DNA from: Mesorhizobium sp. AR07
GTDB lineage: Bacteria > Pseudomonadota > Alphaproteobacteria > Rhizobiales > Rhizobiaceae
DNA: 64,000 bases
Assembly: GCF_024746815.1 (NCBI RefSeq)
Contig: NZ_CP080525.1
Coordinates: 930,001-994,000 of the forward strand
Reading direction: 5' to 3'
The position numbers and the translations under genes were made by a program. The notes beneath the pieces are model-generated. The model was not told where the DNA came from. It did no database searches and worked only from the letters and a program-made list of their open reading frames with translations. Positions 18,980-27,411 of the stretch are shown here, one piece after another. Numbering within the stretch: position 1 is the first letter of the stretch; every line of letters starts with the position of its first letter.

Positions 18980-19903
18980 TTACTTCTTGACCGCCGCTGC
19001 GACTTCCGCCGCGAAATCGGTCTCTTCCTTCTCGATGCCCTCACCCAGTGCGAATCGCAGATAGGCGGTGATCGTGGCCGGCGCCCCGATGTCCTTCTCG
19101 GCATCCTTCAGCGCCTTCTCGACAGTGATGTCGGGATTGAGCACGAAAGCCTGCTTGAGAAGCACGACCTCTTCATAGAACTTGCGCAGACGGCCCTCGA
19201 CCATCTTCTCGATGATCGCTTCCGGCTTGCCGGACTGGCGCGCCTGGTCGGCGAAGATCGCCTTCTCGCGCTCGACGGCCGCCGGATCGATCTGCTCCGC
19301 GGTCAGCGCCATCGGATTGGTGGCGGCGACATGCATGGCGACCTGACGGGCGAAGGCGTTGGCTGCCTGCGCATTGCCGGTGGTTTCGATCGCGACCAGC
19401 ACGCCGAGCTTGCCAAGGCCATCGGCAACCGCGTTGTGGACGTAGGTAGCAACAGCGCCGTGCTCGACGGTGAGCTTGGCGGAGCGGCGGAAGCTGATGT
19501 TCTCGCCGATCGTGCCGACGGCGTCCTTGATCACTTCGGTGACGGACTTGTCGCTGCCTGGATATTTGGCGGCCGCGACCACCTCGGTCTTGCCGCCATA
19601 GGCGAGCGCGACCTTGGCGACGTTGCGCACGAGTTCTTGGAACTGCTCGTTGCGGGCAACGAAGTCGGTCTCGGAGTTGACTTCGACGACGGCAGCTTCA
19701 CGGACGCCGGAATCGACGCCGATCAGGCCCTCGGCCGCGGTACGGCCGGCCTTCTTGTCGGCCTTCGAAATGCCCTTCTTGCGCAGCCAGTCGATGGCCT
19801 CTTCCATGTTGCCGTTGGTCTCGTTCAACGCCGCCTTGCAATCCATCATGCCCGCGCCGGTCAAGTCGCGGAGTTCTTTGACCTGTGCAGCCGAAATGCT
19901 CAT
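18980..19903 (-). CDS. tsf: Elongation factor Ts
   Basis: A 307-residue nucleotide-exchange factor for EF-Tu. The UBA-like N-terminus reads [33 protein letters not shown] marks the core domain. The ATG at 19903 gives the usual family length. It follows rpsB after 109 bp containing two hairpins. It is convergent with the LysR remnant, with only 17 bp between stops. Confidence 0.97.
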   Translation of the reverse strand: MSISAAQVKELRDLTGAGMMDCKAALNETNGNMEEAIDWLRKKGISKADKKAGRTAAEGLIGVDSGVREAAVVEVNSETDFVARNEQFQELVRNVAKVALAYGGKTEVVAAAKYPGSDKSVTEVIKDAVGTIGENISFRRSAKLTVEHGAVATYVHNAVADGLGKLGVLVAIETTGNAQAANAFARQVAMHVAATNPMALTAEQIDPAAVEREKAIFADQARQSGKPEAIIEKMVEGRLRKFYEEVVLLKQAFVLNPDITVEKALKDAEKDIGAPATITAYLRFALGEGIEKEETDFAAEVAAAVKK

Positions 19904-19929
19904 TGTCGCCTCTTTGTCTAGAATGCACC

Positions 19930-19958
19930 GACGCACCATCGAACCTCGATGATGCGTC
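19930..19958 (-). other. Stem-loop just upstream of tsf
   Basis: GACGCACCATCGA (19930-19942) and TCGATGATGCGTC (19946-19958) form a 13-bp stem with a single mismatch and a three-base loop. It lies in the rpsB-tsf spacer, about 27 bp before the tsf start. It may stabilise or process the dicistronic message; that role is inferred. Confidence 0.55.
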
Positions 19959-19977
19959 TGTTTAGCGTGCCAAAATA

Positions 19978-20007
19978 TGAGAAAGATGAAGGCCGCAACC
20001 GGCCTCC
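19978..20007 (-). terminator. Possible intrinsic terminator or attenuator after rpsB
   Basis: Read on the minus strand, AGGCCG-GTTG-CGGCCT (20005-19990) is followed by a T-rich stretch (TCATCTTTCTCATATTTT). The stem is short and the T-run is interrupted, so it would at most reduce read-through into tsf. Confidence 0.4.
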
Positions 20008-20012
20008 GATTG

Positions 20013-20795
20013 TCAAGCTTCGGGAGCTTCCGATGCCGGGGCCGGATCGAGCGCGGGCTCGACAGGAGCTTCGACCGAAGCGCCGATGTCGACGCCGAGC
20101 GCGCCCTGCTGACGGGCGATGCCGTCGATCGCAGCCTTGGCGATCAGATCGCAATAGAGCTGGATGGCGCGCGCCGCGTCGTCATTGCCGGGGATCGGGA
20201 AGTCGATCTTGTCCGGATCGCAGTTCGAATCGATGATGGCGACGACCGGGATGCCGAGACGCTTGGCCTCGAGGATGGCGATCGCTTCCTTGTTGGTGTC
20301 GATCACGAACATCAGGTCGGGGGTCGAGCCCATGTCCTTGATGCCGCCCAGCGCCTTGTCGAGCTTCTCGCGCTCGCGGTCGAGGTTGAGGCGCTCCTTC
20401 TTGGTCAGGCCCTGGGCCTCGCCGGCCAGCATCTCGTCGAGCTTGCGCAGGCGCTGGATCGAGTTCGAGATCGTCTTCCAGTTGGTCAGCATGCCGCCGA
20501 GCCAACGCGAATTGACATAGTACTGCGCCGAGCGCTGTGCCGCGTCGGCGACGATGTCGGACGCCTGGCGCTTGGTGCCGACGAACAGCACGCGGCCGCC
20601 CTTGGCAACGGTGTCGGAAACCTGCTTCAGCGCCTGGTGCAGCAAAGGCACCGTCTGCGAGAGGTCGATGATGTGGATGTTGTTGCGGGCGCCATAGATG
20701 TAGGGCGCCATCTTCGGGTTCCAGCGGTGGGTCTGGTGGCCGAAGTGAATGCCAGCTTCCAAAAGCTGGCGCATGCTGAAATCAGGCAGAGCCAT
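20013..20795 (-). CDS. rpsB: 30S ribosomal protein S2
   Basis: A 260-residue ribosomal protein S2 with the signature motifs [20 protein letters not shown] at the N-terminus and [13 protein letters not shown] in the middle. The ATG at 20795 is the family start, with a GGAAAGGA-like ribosome-binding site. The C-terminal 40 residues are Ala/Glu/Pro-rich ([18 protein letters not shown]), an extension common in alphaproteobacteria. A promoter candidate lies at 20923-20951, leaving a leader of about 120 nt where S2 autoregulation usually acts. Confidence 0.97.
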   Translation of the reverse strand: MALPDFSMRQLLEAGIHFGHQTHRWNPKMAPYIYGARNNIHIIDLSQTVPLLHQALKQVSDTVAKGGRVLFVGTKRQASDIVADAAQRSAQYYVNSRWLGGMLTNWKTISNSIQRLRKLDEMLAGEAQGLTKKERLNLDREREKLDKALGGIKDMGSTPDLMFVIDTNKEAIAILEAKRLGIPVVAIIDSNCDPDKIDFPIPGNDDAARAIQLYCDLIAKAAIDGIARQQGALGVDIGASVEAPVEPALDPAPASEAPEA

Positions 20796-20922
20796 TCTTA
20801 TTTCCTTTCCGGTTAGCCTCCACGGACACAGGCATTTTTGGACTTTGTCCTCGAACGCCACCGGAGGTTTCAGCCGGATTTCTCCCGGGCAGACACCAAA
20901 GTCCGTGTGTGGAATGAGCGCG

Positions 20923-20951
20923 CATATAGAGGGGATGCGCGACAAACGCAA
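20923..20951 (-). promoter_or_regulatory. Candidate sigma-70-type promoter for rpsB-tsf
   Basis: On the minus strand a TTGCGT -35 box (20951-20946) and a TATATG -10 box (20928-20923) are separated by 17 bp. Position fits the only gene pair downstream. It was identified by eye from consensus only. Confidence 0.5.
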
Positions 20952-20971
20952 GCCGTGTGCCGTTTCACCGC

Positions 20972-21583
20972 TCAGCGTGCGGCAATCAGCGCTCCGGTGC
21001 CGATCATGGCGCTGCCGGCAAACCTGTTCATCAGCCGCATGCGTCTCGGCGTCCTGAACCAGCCCGAAGCCCGCCCGGCAAGTGCAGCATAGAGACCCAT
21101 GGTGATGATGTTGACGCTGATCACGACCGCGACCACCAGCAGGCCGTCGGCAAGGGTCATGGTGTTGAGGTTCAAGATCAGCGGCATGATCGAGGCATGG
21201 AACAGGATCGCCTTCGGATTGCCCAGCGCAATGGATGCGCCGAGGAAGAACGATCGTGACAATCTCGCCTGCGACGCCTGCGGTTCATCCGATTGCGTGG
21301 CGGCAGCGCGCCACATCCTGATGCCGAGAAAGACCAGATAGGCAGCGCCCGCATATTTCAGCAGCAGAAAAACCCATTCGAAAGTCTGGGCCAACGCCAC
21401 CAGTCCGAGCAGCGCCAGGGTGACCAGCACGGCATCGCCGGCGGCGACGCCAACTCCGGCCATGAACGCACGCAGGAACCCGCGCGATACGCCATTGGTG
21501 ATGACCGCGAACATCGCCGGTCCTGGCGTTGCGGCTGCAAGCGTGATCGCGGCGCAATAAGCCAGAAATGCCGTTGGTGTCAT
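20972..21583 (-). CDS. LysE/RhtB-family amino-acid exporter
   Basis: A 203-residue inner-membrane protein with about six membrane helices. The N-terminal motif [20 protein letters not shown] and the downstream [17 protein letters not shown] are typical of the LysE/Rht family, which exports amino acids such as homoserine, threonine or lysine; the substrate is unknown. The ATG at 21583 overlaps the stop of the upstream DUF4031 gene (ATGA), so the two are translationally coupled. Confidence 0.88.
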   Translation of the reverse strand: MTPTAFLAYCAAITLAAATPGPAMFAVITNGVSRGFLRAFMAGVGVAAGDAVLVTLALLGLVALAQTFEWVFLLLKYAGAAYLVFLGIRMWRAAATQSDEPQASQARLSRSFFLGASIALGNPKAILFHASIMPLILNLNTMTLADGLLVVAVVISVNIITMGLYAALAGRASGWFRTPRRMRLMNRFAGSAMIGTGALIAAR

Positions 21584-21858
21584 CGCCGAACCTTTCCGTT
21601 GGGCACCCGCACCCGCCGGAAGATCGCGACGATCTCCTCGCGGCTGCATTCGATGGCGCCAAGCCGCACCGCGCGGTCGCGCTCGAAGCCGGTTATGTCA
21701 TAATGCGGCGCCGATGTCTTGGGCGGCCCCTGGTAGGATGAGCGCTTGATACCGAGTTGTGCGGCAAAGCGATGCAACTCATCGGTATCGTCGGCCATCA
21801 GATGGCACCAGCGATGGCCGGCCCAGTTCCAGATCGCTGCGTCGACATAGACTGCCAT
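21580..21858 (-). CDS. DUF4031 domain protein
   Basis: A 92-residue small protein starting MAVYVDAAIWNWAGHRWCHL, with LHRFAAQLGIKRSSYQGPP and PHYDITGFERDRAVRLGA, matching the DUF4031 family. Function is unknown; the His/Asp-rich core suggests metal or phosphate binding but nothing is proven. The ATG at 21858 was chosen because homologues begin there. It overlaps the lysE-like gene by 4 bp. Confidence 0.8.
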   Translation of the reverse strand: MAVYVDAAIWNWAGHRWCHLMADDTDELHRFAAQLGIKRSSYQGPPKTSAPHYDITGFERDRAVRLGAIECSREEIVAIFRRVRVPNGKVRR

Positions 21859-21941
21859 AAAACTTGCTGTCTGCCTTCCATTCTTCGCAACCGCCATTCT
21901 TAGCAACCAATTGGCGGCCGGCCACATGGCCGGTCTGGATG

Positions 21942-23240
21942 TCAGCGACGATAGAATGGATTCGGATAGAAAATGAAGCCGCCATTGGCAGCAAGCCCGG
22001 CCACGGCGCTGGTCACCGTGTCCTGCATGCGACGATGCAGCTCGGCAACCGCATCGCTGATCGAACCGGCATACTCATGCAGGCCAATGGCCTCCGGCAC
22101 CCGGATGTGGGCGCAACGCGGACCGGCCGGCTGCGGAATGAACCGGTTCATCGTGTCGCGCAGTCCGCCTCGGCAATAGTCTTTGCGGATACGCTTCAGG
22201 TGCTCGGCGAGCTCCTCCTGGGTGATACGCGGGTTGGCCGAGGCCCAGGATCCGACGCGTTGCAGCCTCTGAACCGTGTCGGCCAATGTCCGAACCTTTT
22301 TTTGCCCTTCGGCATCGCCGGTGTTTTCGCGCTGCCAGCGACGTGCTCGCCGCAGAAGTTCGGTGGTGTCGGTGACGGCGGCATCGACCGCGATGCTCTC
22401 ACCGAGCCGGCGACCGAGTTCAGCGACCAATATCTGCTGGCGATCGGCATAGGACGCGCCTTCGCCCGATGGGACACCCCAGACGGCCTCGTCGCGGGCC
22501 AGCAGCGTCGAATAGACATGGTGGACGCGCTGCGGCAGCGTATCGGTCGCCTGGCGTTCTACTTTCAGGCTTTTCTCGACATAGGCGCATTCCTGCACCA
22601 GCGCCGCTTCGACATTCCCGGTGAAGGCCAGTTTCCAGACGACGGGAGCGATCCAGACCTTGAAATCGGGATTCGCCGCGCGGCCACGTTTCAAGGCTTC
22701 CAACCCCATCTCGACCGCGCCTGGCAGCAACGGCGCCACGATGTTGGCATGCCAGCCGACGCCGCCTTCGGGATGCAGCAGCACGCCATGGCCCTTCAAT
22801 GCCCAGGCGATGGAATGTTCCTTGGCTGCCCCGCTGTTGCCGGGGATCTGGGCGATCAGATTGTTGGCCAGCCAGAATTTCTGCATCAGCCGGCCAAGGC
22901 CGTTGACGACACCGTTCGTCGCCCACGACGCGGCAAGCGGGCTGACCTGCGACACGATTTCCTTGTCGATCATCCAGTCGGTGAAGAACTCGGGATGATT
23001 GGGCGTGATGAAGGTCGCCTTCCCCGCCCCGCAACTGGCCCTCAGCCGCTCGAGATCGGCGCGGGGAAAGTCGATGTGACGGACATTGGCGACGCCACGC
23101 AACCCGGCCACGCGGTTGAACGGCAAGAGGTCGCGCAAGCCCGGTATGCCCCGCAGCATGACGATCCGATTGACCGATGTCATGATGTTGATCAGCGCCG
23201 CATTGGGCCGCGGCGCCACGAAGACATCGATCCTGCTCAA
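21942..23240 (-). CDS. PlsC-like 1-acyl-glycerol-phosphate acyltransferase family protein
   Basis: A 432-residue protein. The acyltransferase motif I (NHxxxxD) is seen as NHPEFFTDW near residue 80, and a motif III-like HPEGGVGWHANIVAPLL near residue 155. The remaining 200 residues form a predicted helical region without a motif I can name. This is longer than classic PlsC (about 240 residues), so the acceptor may not be lysophosphatidate. It stands alone, with 83 bp to DUF4031 and 114 bp from eipB. Confidence 0.72.
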   Translation of the reverse strand: MSRIDVFVAPRPNAALINIMTSVNRIVMLRGIPGLRDLLPFNRVAGLRGVANVRHIDFPRADLERLRASCGAGKATFITPNHPEFFTDWMIDKEIVSQVSPLAASWATNGVVNGLGRLMQKFWLANNLIAQIPGNSGAAKEHSIAWALKGHGVLLHPEGGVGWHANIVAPLLPGAVEMGLEALKRGRAANPDFKVWIAPVVWKLAFTGNVEAALVQECAYVEKSLKVERQATDTLPQRVHHVYSTLLARDEAVWGVPSGEGASYADRQQILVAELGRRLGESIAVDAAVTDTTELLRRARRWQRENTGDAEGQKKVRTLADTVQRLQRVGSWASANPRITQEELAEHLKRIRKDYCRGGLRDTMNRFIPQPAGPRCAHIRVPEAIGLHEYAGSISDAVAELHRRMQDTVTSAVAGLAANGGFIFYPNPFYRR

Positions 23241-23354
23241 ATTGCTCCCCTTTGCGCCTGGACGCTGGGAGAAAGTTGAAAGGTGATTGCGGCGCGTTCA
23301 AGTCATTCGCCGCGACAACACCATGTCGTGGTTAATCGAACGGCAGCGACAGCA

Positions 23355-24185
23355 CTATTTCGACACTGGGCAAGGCTTCGTCTGGTCGAACAGCGAAAGA
23401 TTGACCAGCTTGCCCGTCATCGAGAAGTCGCCATAGTCCATGACGAGATCGCGGGTGATGCCGTTCTCATGCAGCTTGAAGCTGATCCGGTATTCCGGCA
23501 CCTCTTCGCCTGTCTTGTTGGTGTCGTCGAAATAGGCGATGTCGACCGGCCAGTATTTGTCGGTGGCAAGCTTCGCCAGTGCCGGAGCCTCCGGATCGGC
23601 CTTGTCGGCATTGGTTTTCTTGCCGACGACAACGGTGGTGGTCATCACCTTGTTGGCGTCCTCTGAACCGTCGAAGAGATTGGTTTCGTAAAAATTCTCG
23701 CCCTTCTCGGCCTTGCCGATCAGTTCGACCAGATGCTGGGTCGGAAACTGGGTCGCGGCCAGTTCGAGGCTGTTCTTTTCGGGCTTGTCGATATCGACCT
23801 TCAGCCCCTTGGTCTCTTTCGTGGCGACGCCCTTGACCTCCTTGTCGAGGTTCTGGTCGACGAAGGATTTCGTCACGAACGAAAAGGTCTTGCCTTCGGC
23901 ATCTTCGAACGTGGTCGTCTGCTGGTCCGTCAGCCTCGTGTTATCAGTGGTGGCGATCTGGGTGACGAAGCGGAACTTCACCGTATAGCCCTCGCAGGCC
24001 GAGCCGTTGAACTCATAGACCATGCGGCCGGATATGCCTGTGATGCCGGACTGATCGGAAGCCTTCTTGAGGGTGAGGTCGTAAACGGCGCGATGGGCTT
24101 GCAGCGCCGGCACGGCAAAGGCAGGGCCTATCGAGAAGACCGCCGACAACAGAACGGCAGGGATTGCAAGGCGCGCTGCGCGCAT
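23355..24185 (-). CDS. eipB: Cell envelope integrity protein EipB (DUF1849)
   Basis: A 276-residue periplasmic protein. The signal peptide (residues 1-24, IPAVLLSAVFSIGPAFA) is followed by LQAHRAVYDLTLKKASDQSG, the start of the spiral beta-barrel fold known for Brucella EipB. The two conserved cysteines, one in SACEGY and one in KPCPVSK at the C-terminus, would form the disulfide described for the family. EipB is needed for envelope integrity in Brucella; the same role here is inferred from homology. It is divergent from the RidA gene. Confidence 0.88.
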   Translation of the reverse strand: MRAARLAIPAVLLSAVFSIGPAFAVPALQAHRAVYDLTLKKASDQSGITGISGRMVYEFNGSACEGYTVKFRFVTQIATTDNTRLTDQQTTTFEDAEGKTFSFVTKSFVDQNLDKEVKGVATKETKGLKVDIDKPEKNSLELAATQFPTQHLVELIGKAEKGENFYETNLFDGSEDANKVMTTTVVVGKKTNADKADPEAPALAKLATDKYWPVDIAYFDDTNKTGEEVPEYRISFKLHENGITRDLVMDYGDFSMTGKLVNLSLFDQTKPCPVSK

Positions 24186-24323
24186 GAGGTACTCCGATCG
24201 TCGCGGCTGATGGCAGGCCGCAGGGAAAGATGGTCCAGCTTAAAAAAAGTCGTGGCGGAAGCGAGGCAAAAATAGCAATTTCGGCCCGGCCAGCGCGGCC
24301 AGTCCAAGCAATAGGGAAATACC

Positions 24324-24788
24324 ATGAGTGAAACAATCGAAAAGCGGCTAAGCGATCTGGGCGTGACGCTTCCCGTCGCTGCCGCGCCCGCCGCCAACTA
24401 TGTGCCGTATAGCAGGACCGGCAACCTGCTGTTCACCGCCGGGCAGTTGCCGCTTAGGGATGGCAAGCTGCAGGCGAGCGGCCTGCTTGGCCGCGACGTC
24501 GACACCGCGACCGGCAAGGATGCGGCGAAGTACTGCGCGATCAACATCCTGGCGCAGGCCAAGGCCGCACTCGGCGACCTCGAGAAGATTCGCCGTCTTG
24601 TGAAGATCACCGTCTTCGTCGCTTCGACACCGGATTTTGTCGAGCAGCATCTGGTTGCCAACGGCGCCTCCGATTTCCTGGTTGCAGCCCTTGGCGAGCG
24701 CGGCAAGCATGCCCGCTCCGCCGTCGGCACCGCCTCCCTGCCGCTTAATGCCGCAGTGGAAATCGAAGCGATCTTCGAAGTCGAGTGA
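24324..24788 (+). CDS. RidA/YjgF-family protein
   Basis: A 154-residue protein of the RidA superfamily, whose members hydrolyse reactive enamine/imine intermediates. Motifs include GNLLFTAGQLPLRDG and the C-terminal GKHARSAVGTASLPLNAAVE, where the Arg corresponds to the catalytic/binding Arg. It is longer than classical RidA (about 128 residues), as in the YjgF-like subgroup with ILAQAKAALGDLEKI. It is the first of four same-strand genes; GTGA at its stop nearly couples it to the GDPD gene. Confidence 0.88.
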   Translation: MSETIEKRLSDLGVTLPVAAAPAANYVPYSRTGNLLFTAGQLPLRDGKLQASGLLGRDVDTATGKDAAKYCAINILAQAKAALGDLEKIRRLVKITVFVASTPDFVEQHLVANGASDFLVAALGERGKHARSAVGTASLPLNAAVEIEAIFEVE

Positions 24789-24802
24789 GCCAGGGGACAA
24801 CC

Positions 24803-25531
24803 ATGACCGACCTCTCCTGGCTGACCGCCCGGCCCGTCGCCCATCGCGGCTTCCACGACATGAACAAGACGCGCTGGGAAAACACGCTTTCCGCCTTCAC
24901 TGCTGCCGCCGAGCGCGGCTACGCCATCGAATGCGACGTGCACCTGTCGTCGGACGGCGTTCCCGTGATCATCCATGACGATGACCTGCGAAGGCTGACC
25001 GGTCAGGACGGTTTCGCCTGGCAACGCAGCGCGGCGGAGCTCACGACGCTCAAGATCGGTGGCACATCGGATCATCTGCCGACGCTGCAGGAAGCGCTCG
25101 ACCTGGTCGATGGCCGTGTGCCGATGGTCGTGGAGTTGAAAGGGATCCCGGGTCGCGATGAAGGCCTCGTGGCGAGCGTCGGCAAGATGCTCAAACGTTA
25201 CAAGGGCAACGCGGCGATCATGTCTTTCGACCACTGGCTGATCCGCGATTTTGCCAAACACGCGCCCGGCATTCCGGCCGGACTGACCGCCTACGGCAAG
25301 GACGTCAAGCTGATCGAGGCACATTTCGCCATGCTGGCGCACGAGCTCGCCTTCACCTCCTATGCCGCCGGCGACCTGCCGAACCGGTTCGTCAGTTTTG
25401 TGCGTGAAAAACTGAAAATGCCGGTCATCACCTGGACGGTGCATGACCAGCCCGCAGTGGACCTGACCTATAGATATGCCGACCAGATGACGTTCGAAGG
25501 GTTCGAACCCGACCTGGTCAAAGTCGCCTGA
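24803..25531 (+). CDS. Glycerophosphodiester phosphodiesterase family protein
   Basis: A 242-residue TIM-barrel phosphodiesterase. The catalytic residues are visible: AHRGFHDMNKTRWENT (His, Arg, Glu, Asn), IECDVHLSSDGVPVIIHDD (Glu, Asp, His) and VVELKG. The family releases glycerol-3-phosphate and an alcohol from glycerophosphodiesters. No signal peptide is seen, so it is probably cytoplasmic. The ATG at 24803 with CAGGGGA upstream was preferred to a GTG at 24785 that overlaps the RidA stop. Confidence 0.9.
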   Translation: MTDLSWLTARPVAHRGFHDMNKTRWENTLSAFTAAAERGYAIECDVHLSSDGVPVIIHDDDLRRLTGQDGFAWQRSAAELTTLKIGGTSDHLPTLQEALDLVDGRVPMVVELKGIPGRDEGLVASVGKMLKRYKGNAAIMSFDHWLIRDFAKHAPGIPAGLTAYGKDVKLIEAHFAMLAHELAFTSYAAGDLPNRFVSFVREKLKMPVITWTVHDQPAVDLTYRYADQMTFEGFEPDLVKVA

Positions 25532-25587
25532 GGCCGGGTGTCTGAAACGTGACTTGTACCAGACCGGACGGAGCTTAAATAAGCCTC

Positions 25588-26802
25588 ATGCATCAGGGCG
25601 ACGACGGCGATGGGCAGACGGCGAATGCGGACTATTTGATCCGCGTCGCCGCTGGCATCGGCGCTTTCACGCCGGAGGAGTGGAACAGTCTCGGTGGGAC
25701 CACGCGCGGCGACACGGAAAACGGCTACAACCCACTCGTTTCATTCGCTTTTCTGAGCGCGCTCGAAGAGTCCGGCTGCGCCGTGCGGCGCACCGGCTGG
25801 CAAGGCCATCATTTGCGGCTGGAGACCGCGCAAGGCAGGCTGCTCGGCGCGGTGCCGTGCTATCTCAAATCGCACAGCCAGGGCGAATATGTGTTCGATC
25901 ACGGCTGGTCGGATGCCTTCGAGCGCGCCGGCGGGCGCTACTACCCCAAACTGCAATGCGCGGTACCGTTCACGCCCGTCACCGGCCCTCGCCTGCTGGT
26001 CACGAAGGGCGAGGATATCGGCACCGTCAAGGCCGGGCTGGCGGCGGGCCTGAAGGCGGTCACGCAAAAACTCGGTGTCTCTTCCGCGCATGTCACCTTC
26101 GCGCAAGAGAGTGACGTGGAGGTTCTGGAAGCGGCAGGGTTCCTGCATCGCACCGACCAGCAATTTCATTTCTTCAACGAAGGCTTTTCAAGCTACGACG
26201 ACTTCCTCGCCACCCTTGCCTCGCGCAAGCGCAAGGCGATGAAGAAGGAAAGGCGCGAGGCGCTGGCCAACGGCATTTCGATCGATCGGCTGACCGGCAA
26301 GGACCTCACCGAAAAGGCCTGGGACGACTTCTTCGCCTTCTACATGGACACCGGCAGCCGCAAATGGGGCCGGCCCTATCTCAACCGAAAATTCTTCTCG
26401 CTGATCGGCGAACGCATGGCCGACGACATCCTGCTGGTGATGGCCAGGCGCAACGGGCGCTATATTGCCGGCGCCATCAATTTCATCGGCTCCGACGCCC
26501 TCTATGGCCGCAACTGGGGCTGCGTCGAGGACCATCCCTTCCTGCATTTCGAGGTCTGCTACCATCAGGCGATCGACTTCGCCATCGAGCGCAAGCTGAA
26601 AGTGGTCGAGGCAGGCGCGCAGGGCGAGCACAAGCTGGCGCGCGGCTACCAGCCGGTGACCATGCATTCCGCGCACTACATTGCGCACCCCGGCTTGCGC
26701 AACGCCGTTGCCGACTATCTCAAGCGTGAGCGGCACGAGGTGGAGCGGATGAGCGAATACCTGGAAGAGCACACCCCGTTCCGCAAGGATCTGGAGGAGT
26801 AG
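25588..26802 (+). CDS. GNAT-fold DUF482 (COG3146) protein, predicted N-acyltransferase
   Basis: A 404-residue protein with two FemAB-like GNAT repeats. Motifs include NPLVSFAFLSALEESGCA near residue 50, YLKSHSQGEYVFDHGW near 93, FASRKRKAMKKERREA-like basic stretch near 212-222 and GRNWGCVEDHPFLHFEVCYH near 305. This family is widespread in proteobacteria and its substrate is unknown. It lies between the GDPD and HIT genes and probably shares their transcript. Confidence 0.82.
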   Translation: MHQGDDGDGQTANADYLIRVAAGIGAFTPEEWNSLGGTTRGDTENGYNPLVSFAFLSALEESGCAVRRTGWQGHHLRLETAQGRLLGAVPCYLKSHSQGEYVFDHGWSDAFERAGGRYYPKLQCAVPFTPVTGPRLLVTKGEDIGTVKAGLAAGLKAVTQKLGVSSAHVTFAQESDVEVLEAAGFLHRTDQQFHFFNEGFSSYDDFLATLASRKRKAMKKERREALANGISIDRLTGKDLTEKAWDDFFAFYMDTGSRKWGRPYLNRKFFSLIGERMADDILLVMARRNGRYIAGAINFIGSDALYGRNWGCVEDHPFLHFEVCYHQAIDFAIERKLKVVEAGAQGEHKLARGYQPVTMHSAHYIAHPGLRNAVADYLKRERHEVERMSEYLEEHTPFRKDLEE

Positions 26803-26894
26803 CGACCAGGCTGCCCTGATAGACAGGGCCGATGATCGTCTTGCCGACTTTCGACGGCTTCGCTACACGAAAGGCACAATCCGGAGCGTTCGCC

Positions 26895-27326
26895 ATGGCT
26901 GAAACCGCCTATGACACCGACAACATCTTCGCAAAGATCCTGCGCGGCGAAATCCCCTCGCATCGCGTCTACGAGGACGAGGCGGTCGTGGCCTTCATGG
27001 ATGTGATGCCGCAGGGGCCGGGCCATACGCTGGTGGTGCCGAAGGCGCCGTCGCGCAACCTGCTCGACGCCGATCCATCAACATTCGGCCCGCTTTTCAC
27101 GGTCGTTCAGAAAGTGGCGCGGGCCGTCAAACAAGGCTTCGGCGCCGACGGCGTCACCATCATGCAGTTCAATGAGCCGGCCTCCGGGCAGACCGTCTAT
27201 CATCTGCATGTGCATGTCATCCCGCGCTTCGACGGCATCCCGCTGAAGCCGCACACGGGCGGGATGGAGAAGCCGGACGTGCTGGCCGGGAACGCCGAAA
27301 AGATACGGGCGGCGCTGCAGAGCTGA
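26895..27326 (+). CDS. HIT-family nucleotide hydrolase
   Basis: A 143-residue histidine-triad protein. The catalytic motif is YHLHVHVIPR near residue 100, and the N-terminal AKILRGEIPSHRVYEDEAVV is typical of the HinT branch, which cleaves nucleoside phosphoramidates. The ATG at 26895 was chosen for the family start. It is the last gene of the plus-strand group, ending at a strong bidirectional terminator. Confidence 0.93.
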   Translation: MAETAYDTDNIFAKILRGEIPSHRVYEDEAVVAFMDVMPQGPGHTLVVPKAPSRNLLDADPSTFGPLFTVVQKVARAVKQGFGADGVTIMQFNEPASGQTVYHLHVHVIPRFDGIPLKPHTGGMEKPDVLAGNAEKIRAALQS

Positions 27327-27369
27327 GGCCGCACGTCGCTTTACGACCCGCAAAAAACTCTTCCAATGA

Positions 27370-27397
27370 AAAAAAGCCCCGTTTCCGGGGCTTTTTC
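27370..27397. terminator. Bidirectional intrinsic terminator between HIT gene and clpA
   Basis: AAAAAAAGCCCCG-TTTC-CGGGGCTTTTT forms a 7-bp GC stem with A and T tracts on both sides, so it can terminate the plus-strand HIT transcript and the minus-strand clpA transcript. Confidence 0.9.
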
Positions 27398-27411
27398 GAC
27401 TTTCATAGGGG